From NCBI GenBank assembly GCA_001798135.1, contig MGRJ01000026.1:49719-65248 (forward strand): a stretch of 15,530 nt of DNA, given 5' to 3'. Position 1 is the first letter of the stretch; each line of letters begins with the position of its first letter. Origin of the DNA: Deltaproteobacteria bacterium RIFCSPHIGHO2_02_FULL_40_28. GTDB lineage: Bacteria > UBA10199 > 2-12-FULL-40-28. The notes below the pieces were generated by a model, which made no database searches, had not been told where the DNA came from, and was given only the letters and a program-made list of their open reading frames with translations. Position numbers and translations under genes: made by a program. This document shows, piece after piece, positions 6,483-14,164 of the stretch.

Positions 6483-6812
6483 ATGAATAGTTTAGGAAGA
6501 ATACAAAAGGGTTGCGCCTCGATCAAGGGGACATCACGCATCAGACATCTGGCATCCTTGGGTGGCGAGCTGGCCCACGAAGCCAACAGACTCTATATGC
6601 TGACGGTCAAGAGGGAAAGCTTGACGAATAAAAAACGCTCTCTTGAGAACAGGTTAAAGGAGATCAATCGGGTGTTAAAGGAGATTGAGGCGGAAACCGA
6701 TGTCAGCAACAAAAAATATATGCGTTTAAGTGGCAAGACCACCCCGCGGCAAAGTCGTTTAAAATCAGGTAATAGGGGCTCTTCCCTCAAGGCGTTCTCC
6801 ATGAAATATTAA
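6483..6812 (+). CDS. Small basic coiled-coil protein of the gas vesicle operon
   Basis: I do not recognise this 109-residue protein. The middle (about 40-75, including LTNKKRSLENRLKEINRVLK) is a clear heptad-type coiled coil, and the C-terminal third is basic and Ser/Gly/Arg-rich, probably disordered. No signal peptide, membrane segment or catalytic motif is visible. The start at 6483 is favoured by AAGGAG about 6 nt upstream; an in-frame ATG at 6435 would overlap gvpN without such a site. It lies 28 nt after gvpN and 14 nt before gvpH. Coiled coil with a basic tail could bind nucleic acid, the acidic shell proteins or another coiled-coil partner, but nothing in the sequence decides this. Confidence 0.82.
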   Translation: MNSLGRIQKGCASIKGTSRIRHLASLGGELAHEANRLYMLTVKRESLTNKKRSLENRLKEINRVLKEIEAETDVSNKKYMRLSGKTTPRQSRLKSGNRGSSLKAFSMKY

Positions 6813-6826
6813 AAGAGGAGTCATTT

Positions 6827-7420
6827 ATGGCTAAAAAAGATTCAACAAAAAAGGAAGACGAAAAACCAAAGGTTGACTTTGAGATTGGCGCCAAGGGGCT
6901 CCTCGGTGGGTTCTTTAAAGGGCTCGGAAGCTTAATCGATCTTGCCGATAAACTCGACAAGACGGGAGGAATTGAAAAAAGCGGTGAATTTGGAGTCAAG
7001 GGACAAAAGGATTTAACAGGGGTTTATGGTTTTTCCATCCGCTCCATGGCTGGACCTGGAGGGGTAGCACGTCCCGTGGTACGCCCTTTCGGGGACATTT
7101 CAAAGTTCAAAAGCGAAGTCCATCCGTCCCAAAAAGCACCTCCCAAGGGACCTGTTGTCGAAGAGACCACAGAGCCATTGACAGATCTTTTTGACGAAGG
7201 GGACTACCTCCGCATTGTGGCAGAGCTTCCCGGTGTGAATGAATCGGAAATTACCTGTGAGGTGCAAGGGGATGATGTAATCCAAATTACAACCAAGGGA
7301 AAAAGAAAATATTCCAAGGAGATTCTTCTTGAAAGCAAGATTGATCCGCAGTCGTTAGAAAAATCTTATGTCAATGGTGTCCTTGAACTCAAACTGAAGA
7401 AATCGGTGAGGGAAAAATGA
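6827..7420 (+). CDS. gvpH: Hsp20/alpha-crystallin-like gas vesicle protein GvpH
   Basis: The 197-residue protein has a Gly-rich N-terminal part (about 18-45, AKGLLGGFFKGLGSLIDLAD), a conserved linker (GVYGFSIRSM, 65-74; RPFGD, 86-90) and a C-terminal Hsp20 core (about 115-192) with LRIVAELPGVNESEI and the closing NGVLELKLKK. This layout is that of GvpH. Hsp20 proteins hold unfolding or aggregation-prone clients without ATP; haloarchaeal GvpH interacts with GvpA and other Gvp proteins, so here it probably keeps shell proteins soluble before assembly. The start has a GAGGAG site about 7 nt upstream. Its stop overlaps the ATG of the CDC48-type ATPase (ATGA, 7417-7420), which links the two chaperone-class proteins in expression. 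Confidence 0.9.
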   Translation: MAKKDSTKKEDEKPKVDFEIGAKGLLGGFFKGLGSLIDLADKLDKTGGIEKSGEFGVKGQKDLTGVYGFSIRSMAGPGGVARPVVRPFGDISKFKSEVHPSQKAPPKGPVVEETTEPLTDLFDEGDYLRIVAELPGVNESEITCEVQGDDVIQITTKGKRKYSKEILLESKIDPQSLEKSYVNGVLELKLKKSVREK

Positions 7421-9606
7421 TGCCTATGCGAAAAGAAAAAATAGCGGAAGGCTCCAAAGAGGCCCCTCTCGGGGGAAAATGGGTAACTCTTCGTGTTGGT
7501 GAAGCCCTCTCCAAGGATGTGGGGCGTGGTGTGGCACGGATCGACCCCGAAGAAATGAAAAAATTGGGAGTTAAAGTAGGAGAAGGGATCCATATTGAGG
7601 GGGAAAAAACCGTCGGCGCCAAGGTCATGCCAACCTTTTCAGACCACCGTGGTCGGGGGATTGTAGAGATTGACGGCATCCTGCGCGAAAATGCCAAGGT
7701 GAGCCTTGATCAAAAAGTCCGTGTGATTCGCGGCAGCTTTCCACCTGCCCAATCAGTAACGCTAAAGGCCCTTTCGCGATTGGGGGTTGTGGACCAATCG
7801 GGACAAACCCGCTATCTTGGCCGCATGGTTGAAGGGCTTCCGGTGGCCAAAGGAGACAAGGTACAGGTGGCCCTTTTTGGATCAAGAACCCGGCAATTTC
7901 ATGTGGTGCAAACTTTCCCTGAAGGGATTGTTTTGGTGACGCCGCAGACATCAATACGGATTGAGGAACCAAAAAATAAAGAGGCAGGAAAAGAAGAGGG
8001 AGAAGACAGCGCAACCATTTCTTACGAAGACATCGGTGGCCTTGGAAAAGAGATTCAACGTGTTCGCGAGATGATCGAACTCCCTTTTAAAAGCCCCCAA
8101 ATTTTTGAACGTCTGGGAATTGACCCTCCCAAGGGGGTTCTTTTGTACGGCCCTCCCGGCACCGGAAAAACACTTATCGCCCGCGCAGTCGCCCACGAAT
8201 CGGATGCCAATTTTTATACGATCAATGGCCCCGAGATCGTGCACAAGTTTTATGGAGAAAGTGAAGCTCATTTAAGATCAATTTTTGAAGAGGCTTCGAA
8301 AAATGCCCCGGCCATTATCTTTATTGATGAAATTGATTCAGTCGCTCCCAAGCGAGCCAATGTGCAGGGAGAAGTCGAAAAAAGAATTGTCGCGACACTT
8401 TTGAACCTGATGGACGGACTTAAGTCTCGCGGCGAGCTGATTGTGATTGGCGCAACCAACATGCCCGATCTCCTGGATCCAGCCCTACGACGTCCAGGTC
8501 GGTTTGACCGAGAGATTACCATTGGGATCCCCGATCGGAACGGTCGTTTGAAGATCCTCGAGATTCATACTCGCGGGATGCCTTTGGCCGAGGATGTCAG
8601 TTTAGAAAAACTTGCGAATATCACACACGGTTATGTCGGGGCCGATTTGGAGGCCTTGGCCCGAGAAGCGGCCATGATTTGCTTAAGAGAATCGATGGAA
8701 AAGGGGGATATTACCTTGGAGGAGGTTCCTTTTGAAGTTATCGAATTGCTGGAGGTAACTCACGCGCACTTTATGCAGGCGTTAAACGAGGTGGAACCGT
8801 CCGCTATCCGCGAGGTCTCCATTGAGACCCCGAACGTGCGGTGGTCTGACGTCGGAGGACTCGACGACGTGAAACGGATCTTGCGGGAGACAGTCGAATG
8901 GCCTCTCCGCTACGCAAAACTTTTTGAAAAGGCCAATTTCAAACCAACAAAAGGAATACTTCTGGGAGGCCCACCGGGCACAGGAAAGACCCTCTTGGCA
9001 AAGGCCCTGGCCACCGAGTCGGAGGTCAATTTTATTTCCATTAAGGGACCGGAACTCATTTCAAAATTTGTCGGGGAAAGCGAAAAAGGGATTAGAGAAG
9101 TGTTTAAGAAGGCAAAGTCCGCGGCCCCCTGTATTCTATTTTTTGACGAGATGGATTCTGTAGCCCCCAGGCGGGGTTCCGGTGAGGGAGATTCTGGGGT
9201 GATGGGCCGGACGATCAGCCAGTTTTTGACCGAACTCGATGGACTGGAGGAATTGCGTGGTGTGGTTATCTTGGGGGCAACCAATCGCATCGACCTGATC
9301 GATCCGGCCTTAATTCGCCCGGGGCGGTTTGATCACTTGATTGAATTGCCTTTGCCCGATCTGGTGGCCCGCAGGGAAATCTTCGGGATTCATACAAAGG
9401 GGGCTCCGATTGAAAAGGGGGTCGATTTTGAGGAACTGGCCCGTGCGTCGGAGGGAAAAAGTGGGGCTGAACTTGAGGCACTCTGCCGGCAGGCAGTAAG
9501 TCTCGCACTGCGTGAGTTTATTGACGATCACGGAACAAAAGCAAATGATAGGACCGACAAGTTCGTCGTCCGAAAAAAACATTTTAGCGAGGTGATGCAA
9601 AAATGA
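7417..9606 (+). CDS. CDC48/p97-type double AAA+ ATPase
   Basis: This 729-residue protein follows the CDC48/VAT plan. An N-terminal substrate-binding domain (about 15-185) has the CDC48_N double-psi-barrel signature ([20 protein letters not shown]). D1 has Walker A GPPGTGKT (245-252), Walker B IIFIDE (300-305) and [11 protein letters not shown]2 has Walker [10 protein letters not shown] (517-525), Walker B ILFFDE (573-578) and [15 protein letters not shown]. Both ATPase sites look intact. p97/CDC48 hexamers extract and unfold proteins by threading them through a central pore. In bacteria such N-D1-D2 proteins are uncommon. Placed between gvpH and four gvpF/L-type genes, it probably remodels gas vesicle assembly intermediates or dismantles misassembled shells (inference). 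D2 has GG in place of the usual YG before PPGTGKT, a minor change. Its stop overlaps the next ATG. Confidence 0.94.
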   Translation: MMPMRKEKIAEGSKEAPLGGKWVTLRVGEALSKDVGRGVARIDPEEMKKLGVKVGEGIHIEGEKTVGAKVMPTFSDHRGRGIVEIDGILRENAKVSLDQKVRVIRGSFPPAQSVTLKALSRLGVVDQSGQTRYLGRMVEGLPVAKGDKVQVALFGSRTRQFHVVQTFPEGIVLVTPQTSIRIEEPKNKEAGKEEGEDSATISYEDIGGLGKEIQRVREMIELPFKSPQIFERLGIDPPKGVLLYGPPGTGKTLIARAVAHESDANFYTINGPEIVHKFYGESEAHLRSIFEEASKNAPAIIFIDEIDSVAPKRANVQGEVEKRIVATLLNLMDGLKSRGELIVIGATNMPDLLDPALRRPGRFDREITIGIPDRNGRLKILEIHTRGMPLAEDVSLEKLANITHGYVGADLEALAREAAMICLRESMEKGDITLEEVPFEVIELLEVTHAHFMQALNEVEPSAIREVSIETPNVRWSDVGGLDDVKRILRETVEWPLRYAKLFEKANFKPTKGILLGGPPGTGKTLLAKALATESEVNFISIKGPELISKFVGESEKGIREVFKKAKSAAPCILFFDEMDSVAPRRGSGEGDSGVMGRTISQFLTELDGLEELRGVVILGATNRIDLIDPALIRPGRFDHLIELPLPDLVARREIFGIHTKGAPIEKGVDFEELARASEGKSGAELEALCRQAVSLALREFIDDHGTKANDRTDKFVVRKKHFSEVMQK

Positions 9607-10616
9607 GTCTTTATCTCTACGGTATTATCGGACAGACAGAGGCGATTGATTTCGGGCCCATTGGATTTAAAGGGGGGAAGGTCATTTCTTTGCCCGCAGG
9701 AGAAATTGCCGCCGTTGTAGGTCCACCGCCTGCTGAGATCTTCGCAAAGTTGCACAAAGAGATCCTGATTGCCTTTCTTCTCGCCCATCAAAAGACGCTC
9801 GAACAGGTCATGAAGAAAAATTTTGTCCTGCCATTCAAATTTGGAACGATTCTGAAAAATGAATCGGAAATGATAGAAATTTTAAAAGAGGGAAGAAAAC
9901 CCCTGATTGATCTCATGGAGAGCATAAAAGAACGCACGGAAATCGATGTCATTGCAACATGGGAGGTGACCAGAATGCTTCAGGAGATTTCGGAAGAAGA
10001 TCCGGAGGTTTTAGTCCTGAAAAAGGAGATGGCGAAAGGGAATGCTGACCCTGTTTTGATCGGAATGTGTCTGGCAAAGGCTTTGAAAAAACGGGCGGAG
10101 GGGTGGCAAAAAAAGATCAAGGAGAAGCTTAAAGGCCATTCTGTCGCGTGTGCGGATCATGACCTGTTGAACGATACGATGATCCTCAACAGCTCTTTTC
10201 TCATCCACCATGATAAAGAAAGGGAGTTTAACCGGGCGCTGGAGGCGACCGATAGCGATTTTCAGAACAAGCTCCGCTTTAAATGTGTCGGGCCTCTTCC
10301 CCCTTACAGTTTTGCAACGGTGACCATCAAGCGGTTTGATCCCGAGGAGATTCGACGGTCTGCAAAGATTCTGGGGCTTAATGGCAAAGCAGAATTAACG
10401 TTTGTCAAAAAGGTTTACAAGGAACTTTCAAGACAGTGCCATCCTGATATGGATCCAAATCTTTCTGTACAGAAGTTTGAGGAACTCAATCGAGCCTATG
10501 AGCTTATTTTTGATTACTGCAAGGATAAACCCCGTTTTCTTTCGAGGGAAGCGGTCGAAGGATCTGTCAGGCTGGAAAGCGCCATACCACAAGGAGGGCT
10601 CTCTGATGCCGCATGA
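9603..10616 (+). CDS. GvpF/GvpL-family protein with C-terminal J domain
   Basis: The 337-residue product has two parts. Residues 1-243 are GvpF/L: an opening [21 protein letters not shown] (74-84), MILNSSFLI (193-201) and the family-ending CVGPLPPYSFATVTI (228-242). Residues about 246-312 form a DnaJ-type J domain: FDPEEIRRSAKILGLNGKAE, helix II KKVYKELSRQ, the HPD triad at 280-282 and helix III FEELNRAYELIF. The HPD motif is what stimulates Hsp70 ATPase, so this assembly protein probably recruits a host DnaK to nascent shells. GvpF/L proteins bind GvpA and are needed early in assembly; ordinary members are about 210-270 residues, so the extra length is due to the fusion. It overlaps the CDC48 gene by 4 bp (ATGA) and the next gvpF/L gene by 11 bp. 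The last 25 residues are unassigned. Confidence 0.93.
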   Translation: MSLYLYGIIGQTEAIDFGPIGFKGGKVISLPAGEIAAVVGPPPAEIFAKLHKEILIAFLLAHQKTLEQVMKKNFVLPFKFGTILKNESEMIEILKEGRKPLIDLMESIKERTEIDVIATWEVTRMLQEISEEDPEVLVLKKEMAKGNADPVLIGMCLAKALKKRAEGWQKKIKEKLKGHSVACADHDLLNDTMILNSSFLIHHDKEREFNRALEATDSDFQNKLRFKCVGPLPPYSFATVTIKRFDPEEIRRSAKILGLNGKAELTFVKKVYKELSRQCHPDMDPNLSVQKFEELNRAYELIFDYCKDKPRFLSREAVEGSVRLESAIPQGGLSDAA

Positions 10617-11364
10617 AGGAAAATATATCTACGGGATTATTGCAACGGAGGAGGCCCCTAATTTTGGCCCCATAGGCATTGGAGGAAAAAGGGATGAAGT
10701 CGTCACGATCGGTGTAAAGGGACTCGCCGCTGTTATTAGTAATTCTGCTCTCGATCATTACGCCGCCTCCCGTGAGAACCTTCAGGGACACACGAAAGTG
10801 ATCGAAAAGGTCTTTGAGAATTTTACCATTTTGCCGCTGCAGTTTTGTACCGTTGCAGAATCAACGGATGAAATTCTCAATTTCCTGGAAAAAAACAGAC
10901 GGGAACTTAACAATCATCTCAAGGATCTTGAAGGAAAGGTCGAGGTGGGGATCAAGATTATTTGGAAAAATATGAAGAAAATATTTGATGAAATTGCCCA
11001 GGAAAACAAGGTGATCCATAAACTTAAAGAAAAAGGGGTCAAAGGAGGGGGGCAGTCAGCCTTGATTCATGCCGGAGAGCTTGTGGAGGCTGCCTTGGAA
11101 GAAAAAAAGGCGGTTGAAGGGGAAGATTATTTAAGACCCTTAAAGAAAGGGCCGGTTACGTGCAAGGAAGGAGAAAAAAAAACAGAAGACATGGTGGTCA
11201 ATGCCTCGTTTCTTTTTAGCCATGATTGGATAAAGGAATTTGATGCTCGTGTAGAAAAACTGGGTGAAGAAAATGAGGCGAGGGTGCAAATTAAATACAT
11301 TGGGCCCATGCCACCATTTAGTTTTGTGAACCTAGAATTGCATTGGAATGGAGGAACAAGATGA
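10606..11364 (+). CDS. GvpF/GvpL-family assembly protein (second copy)
   Basis: The 252-residue protein has the full GvpF/L plan without an extra domain: KYIYGIIATEEAPNFGPIG at the start, ILPLQFCTVAES (75-86), DMVVNASFLFSHDWIKEFD (195-213) and the closing YIGPMPPFSFVNLELHW (231-247). GvpF/L proteins have an N-terminal alpha/beta domain that contacts GvpA and a C-terminal ferredoxin-like domain; they act at nucleation and sit at the gas-facing surface or tip. The start at 10606 is fixed by AAGGAGG (10591-10597) 8 nt upstream; an in-frame ATG at 10402 would overlap the J domain by 200 bp. The N-terminal GPIG block resembles copy one most (FGPIGF), pointing to tandem duplication. It overlaps both neighbours. 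Confidence 0.94.
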   Translation: MPHEGKYIYGIIATEEAPNFGPIGIGGKRDEVVTIGVKGLAAVISNSALDHYAASRENLQGHTKVIEKVFENFTILPLQFCTVAESTDEILNFLEKNRRELNNHLKDLEGKVEVGIKIIWKNMKKIFDEIAQENKVIHKLKEKGVKGGGQSALIHAGELVEAALEEKKAVEGEDYLRPLKKGPVTCKEGEKKTEDMVVNASFLFSHDWIKEFDARVEKLGEENEARVQIKYIGPMPPFSFVNLELHWNGGTR

Positions 11365-12149
11365 GTGATCCAATCGGATTATGGCTGTATTGCATTATTG
11401 AGAACCGAGGAGAAATGGCCTGGGACTGTCTTGGTATTCATGGGACTAGTCAGGTTGTAGCTATAGCTGGCGGAAAGTTCGCTGCCGTTGTCTCTGCCGA
11501 ACCGATAAAAAAATATCCCCTTGTCCGGGATTATCTCATAACCCACCAGAAGGTGAATGAAACCGTCATGCAAACCCATCGGGTTTTGCCGGTTAGATTT
11601 TGCACCATGGCGGAGAATAAAGAGAAGATTATTGACGAAGTTTTGGTGCCCAAGGAGAGTGAACTGCACGACAAACTTGCCGAGGTTGCAGGTAAAGAGG
11701 AATACGGTTTACGCGCCCGCTGGAAGGATCTCGATAAGGTTTTTAAAGAAATCGGCGAAACCAATGAGAAGGTACAGAAAAAGAAAAAGCTGATCCTGGA
11801 TCTTCCGGAGTCCAGTCGCCGGACTGAGCTGATTGATATTGGGCATCTGGTCCAAGAGGCTGTTCAGACCAAAAATGAAGAGACCGCCCGTACCTTGATG
11901 GATGAACTTTTTCCACTTGCCTGCGCATCGAAGAGAAACAAAAACCTGGGAGATGCCATGGTCCTGAATGCCTCTTTTTTGGTAAGAAAAGAACAAGTAC
12001 CCCATTTTGACAAGGCTGTTCAAACCCTCGATGCCCGGTACGGTGGGGATCTGCAATTTAAATATGTTGGACCTGTGCCGCCATTTAATTTTGTGGAGAT
12101 TGTGATCCAGTGGAAGGAGGAGGAACTCAAAAATGTTTCTATTGGATGA
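11361..12149 (+). CDS. GvpF/GvpL-family assembly protein (third copy)
   Basis: The 262-residue product begins SDPIGLWLYCIIENRG, carries RVLPVRFCTMAENKEKII in the middle, AMVLNASFLVRKEQVPHFD, and ends with YVGPVPPFNFVEIVIQW, so it is a complete GvpF/L protein. Between the domains is a charged helical insertion (about 120-160, EIGETNEKVQKKKKLILDLP). The start at 11361 has GGAGG 6 nt upstream and overlaps the preceding stop (ATGA); an in-frame ATG at 11343 is less likely. It overlaps gvpG by 17 bp and holds the gvpG ribosome site. Divergence from the other copies is well beyond a recent duplication, so it probably has a separate contact in the assembly complex. Confidence 0.93.
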   Translation: MSDPIGLWLYCIIENRGEMAWDCLGIHGTSQVVAIAGGKFAAVVSAEPIKKYPLVRDYLITHQKVNETVMQTHRVLPVRFCTMAENKEKIIDEVLVPKESELHDKLAEVAGKEEYGLRARWKDLDKVFKEIGETNEKVQKKKKLILDLPESSRRTELIDIGHLVQEAVQTKNEETARTLMDELFPLACASKRNKNLGDAMVLNASFLVRKEQVPHFDKAVQTLDARYGGDLQFKYVGPVPPFNFVEIVIQWKEEELKNVSIG

Positions 12150-12363
12150 CATTTTGCTTGCCCCCATCAAGGGGGTTAAATGGATCAGCGAAAAACTCCG
12201 GGACGTAGCGGACAAGGAGCTCTTTGATCCAGAGAAGATTCATGAGGAACTCATGACTCTTCAGGCGAAGCTTGATATGGGAGAGATGACCGAGGAAGAA
12301 TACGGGATTCGAGAAAAAGATCTTTTGGAGCGCTTAAGTGCGCTCCGTAAAAAGGAGGAATAG
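12133..12363 (+). CDS. gvpG: Gas vesicle protein GvpG
   Basis: The 76-residue product matches GvpG: a hydrophobic start with FLLDDILLAPIKGVKWISEK followed by a helical, acidic C-terminal part with EELMTLQAKLDMGEMTEEEY and LLERL. GvpG is a small accessory protein required for vesicle formation and interacts with GvpF/L and other minor proteins. It overlaps the third gvpF/L gene by 17 bp and uses a GGAGGAGGA ribosome site inside it. Its own tail holds the AAGGAGG site for gvpO, which starts 3 nt after its stop, so the three genes are tightly coupled. Confidence 0.93.
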   Translation: MFLLDDILLAPIKGVKWISEKLRDVADKELFDPEKIHEELMTLQAKLDMGEMTEEEYGIREKDLLERLSALRKKEE

Positions 12364-12366
12364 ACT

Positions 12367-12657
12367 ATGACGGCAATCCATGAGGTGCAGGCAAAGGTGA
12401 TTGAATTTTTTACCAAGGAGATGGGGAACGAGCGGGAGGCGATCCACTTGATCAAGCTCGGCAGATTGGAAGATGGATGGGAGGCCAAGGTTGAGGTAAC
12501 CGAACCCAACGAATACTTGAAGAAACTGGGTCATCCCTCAATCTTTGACCGGAACATCTACACTATCGGTCTCGATTCTGCGCTTGAGGTCACCGGCTAT
12601 GCTTTGTCCTCGTCAAGAGAACGAAGTTACGCCGAGACAGAGCGGGAGGAGATTTAG
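12367..12657 (+). CDS. gvpO: Gas vesicle protein GvpO
   Basis: The 96-residue protein shows the GvpO core, LEDGWEAKVEVTEPNEYLKK followed by IYTIGLDSALEVTGYAL (about 58-74), where the family has 'GW.V.VEV.E..R.P....D.lA.Y.V.lD..G....Y.R'. It is shorter than haloarchaeal GvpO because the acidic N-terminal extension is absent. GvpO is essential for gas vesicle formation in haloarchaea and affects gvp transcript or protein levels and assembly. The usual Arg in 'E..R.P' is replaced by N-E here. It begins 3 nt after gvpG and ends 2 nt before gvpJ. Confidence 0.9.
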   Translation: MTAIHEVQAKVIEFFTKEMGNEREAIHLIKLGRLEDGWEAKVEVTEPNEYLKKLGHPSIFDRNIYTIGLDSALEVTGYALSSSRERSYAETEREEI

Positions 12658-12659
12658 CC

Positions 12660-12893
12660 ATGCAACATTCAACTCAAGGGGAAAGCCTTGCAGACGTTGT
12701 TGAACGTGTACTTGACAAGGGGCTTGTTATCAATGCGGATATTGTGATTTCGCTTTGCAAGACCGAGCTTTTGTCGATCAAGCTTCGTGCGGCCATTGCC
12801 TCGTTTGAAACCGCCGCTAAGTGGGGACTTGCTTTTCCGTCAGATATGCGTATTGGGACGCCAGTGCCAATCAAAAGAGAACCCGCCGTATAA
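12660..12893 (+). CDS. gvpJ: Gas vesicle GvpA-family minor protein GvpJ
   Basis: The 77-residue product is a GvpA paralog of the J type: LADVVERVLDKGLVINADIV (10-29), then TELLSIKLRAAIASFETAAK (35-54) and WGLAFP, which matches GvpJ 'NADI..S...TELL...LRAAIASFETAA.YGL.FP' closely and differs from the '[11 protein letters not shown]' of GvpA. GvpJ is a minor shell component, thought to act at the tip or nucleation point and to influence vesicle shape. The C-terminus (SDMRIGTPVPIKREPAV) is short and basic. A GGAGGAG site lies in the end of gvpO. Confidence 0.93.
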   Translation: MQHSTQGESLADVVERVLDKGLVINADIVISLCKTELLSIKLRAAIASFETAAKWGLAFPSDMRIGTPVPIKREPAV

Positions 12894-12915
12894 CAAACTG
12901 GCCAAAGGAGGATTG

Positions 12916-13101
12916 ATGAAAGAAAAAGACAAAAAATCTAAAGAACCCGAGATAGCCAATGAAATCCTGGGAAAGATAGGCAAGGTTGTTCCCGGATTTG
13001 AAGGATTTTTTAAGAAGATGGAGGGATCAAAGACCTTTGGGTTTCGGATGAAGGAAATCCGAAAGGAAATAAACCGAAGATTTGGCGGAACCAAAAAATG
13101 A
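12916..13101 (+). CDS. 61-residue basic protein, possibly GvpH N-terminal-like
   Basis: The start at 12916 is set by AAGGAGG (12905-12911) 4-5 nt upstream; longer in-frame reading into gvpJ is unlikely. The protein is Lys/Glu-rich with a small hydrophobic centre: EILGKIGKVVPGFEGFFKK (16-34), FGFRMKEIRKEI (41-52) and a closing RRFGGTKK. The order 'IG..(L/V)(L/P)GF..FFK ... (Y/F)GF ... R.FG' also occurs in the N-terminal half of the GvpH protein at 6827-7420 (GGFFKGLG ... GVYGFSIRS ... RPFGD), so it may be a short form lacking the Hsp20 domain. That comparison is weak and by eye. Its stop overlaps the gvpK start (ATGA). The function is unknown, but the ribosome site and operon packing make it a real gene. 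Confidence 0.82.
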   Translation: MKEKDKKSKEPEIANEILGKIGKVVPGFEGFFKKMEGSKTFGFRMKEIRKEINRRFGGTKK

Positions 13102-13379
13102 AATTAGAAATCAATGACAAAGAGTTGAAGCACGGAGTGCTGGGGCTTGTTCTAGCTATTGTGGAAGTAATTCGCGACACGCTGAAAATTCAGTCAGTCA
13201 AAAGAATGGAGGGGGGAAGCTTGACAGAAGAACAGATTGAACGGTTAGGGAATGCCCTCTTGGAGTTAGACAAAGCAATTGACCAGATCAAAGAAGAACA
13301 AGGGGTCTCCGAGGCAGTTCGGTCCGTCCGCGACGGTTTGGATGACCTTGTGGATCAGATGATTCACATGGAGGCATAG
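13098..13379 (+). CDS. gvpK: Gas vesicle protein GvpK
   Basis: The 93-residue product matches GvpK: ELKHGVLGLVLAIVEVIRDT (9-28), KRMEGGSLTEEQIERLGNAL (35-54) and an acidic helical end with LDKAIDQIKEEQGV and LDDLVDQM. GvpK is a small accessory protein needed for vesicle formation in bacteria and found next to GvpL and minor GvpA paralogs, as here. It overlaps the 61-residue gene by 4 bp and has only a weak ribosome site (GGCGGA), so it probably depends on translational coupling. A GGAGG in its end serves the next gene. Confidence 0.93.
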   Translation: MKLEINDKELKHGVLGLVLAIVEVIRDTLKIQSVKRMEGGSLTEEQIERLGNALLELDKAIDQIKEEQGVSEAVRSVRDGLDDLVDQMIHMEA

Positions 13380-13382
13380 GAA

Positions 13383-14162
13383 ATGGCAGACAAAGGACTT
13401 TATCTCTATTGTGTAGCTCTTCCTTCGACAACGCTTCCTACTCAAAAGGAGGATCTGGGTATCAAGGGAATTGAGGGGAGGGATGTTTTTGTCTTCCAGA
13501 CCCCCACTCTCCTTGCTGTTGTTCAGGAGTGCGAACAATCTTACGGGTCCGATGACATGAAGACAGTTTCCCAGTGGATTTTAAGCCACCAAGCCGTGGT
13601 CGACCTTGCCTGGGAAAAATTCGATATGGTTGTCCCCTTTTCTTTTGGCACCGTGATTGTGGCCAAAGAGGGAAAATCAGCGCGTGAGAATCTTTTGGAT
13701 TGGCTGGAAAAAGAACAGGGAAATCTCAAATCCAAAGGAGAAAAACTCAAAGGGAAAGCTGAATATGGAATCCAAATAACCTGGGACCCGATGAAGGTGG
13801 CCCCACGTATTGTAAAGACTGATCAGGAGATTCAAAAACTGGAGAAGGAAATAGCCTCTAAATCAAGCGGGACGGCTTATTTGTTAAGGCAAAAACTAGA
13901 GGTTCTTGTCGGAAAAAGAATGGAACAGGCGGCCGATATTTATTTTAATGAGTTGTATCAAAAGATAAAACGGTGCGTTGAAGATATCCATGTTGAAAAG
14001 GTGAGAAAAGAGGAGCCGCCGCGACAAATGCTTATGAATCTCTCTTGTTTGCTCCCCAAGGGGGAAATGGACCCACTAGGAGAGGAACTCGATAAGATAG
14101 AAAAAATGGAGGGATTTTTTGTCCGATTTACCGGTCCCTGGCCCCCTTATAGTTTTGTGTAA
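13383..14162 (+). CDS. gvpL: GvpF/GvpL-family assembly protein (fourth copy)
   Basis: The 259-residue protein has the family features: GLYLYCVALPS at the start, VVPFSFGTVIVAKEGKSARE in the middle, MLMNLSCLLPKGEMDPL, and FTGPWPPYSFV at the very end. It stops directly after PPYSFV, lacking the last beta strand of about 10 residues that copies one to three carry (for example VNLELHW). A charged helical insertion (about 135-185, IQKLEKEIASKSSG) is longer than in the others. Separated from copies one to three by gvpG, O, J and K and next to gvpM, it occupies the position usual for gvpL; the symbol rests on context and similarity and is tentative. The last residues were checked in frame, and no obvious frameshift restores the missing strand. 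Confidence 0.9.
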   Translation: MADKGLYLYCVALPSTTLPTQKEDLGIKGIEGRDVFVFQTPTLLAVVQECEQSYGSDDMKTVSQWILSHQAVVDLAWEKFDMVVPFSFGTVIVAKEGKSARENLLDWLEKEQGNLKSKGEKLKGKAEYGIQITWDPMKVAPRIVKTDQEIQKLEKEIASKSSGTAYLLRQKLEVLVGKRMEQAADIYFNELYQKIKRCVEDIHVEKVRKEEPPRQMLMNLSCLLPKGEMDPLGEELDKIEKMEGFFVRFTGPWPPYSFV

Positions 14163-14164
14163 TC

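Noticed and set aside
7951-9310. Long minus-strand frames across the CDC48-type gene
   Set aside because: They mirror a strongly coding plus-strand gene and show low-complexity, family-less translations.
10402-10605. Upstream start for the second gvpF/L gene
   Set aside because: It would overlap the J domain of the preceding gene by over 200 bp, and the extra residues are unrelated to GvpF/L; a strong ribosome site supports 10606.
12787-12915. Upstream start for the 61-residue gene
   Set aside because: It overlaps gvpJ, the residues are a frame-shadow, and AAGGAGG sits directly before 12916.
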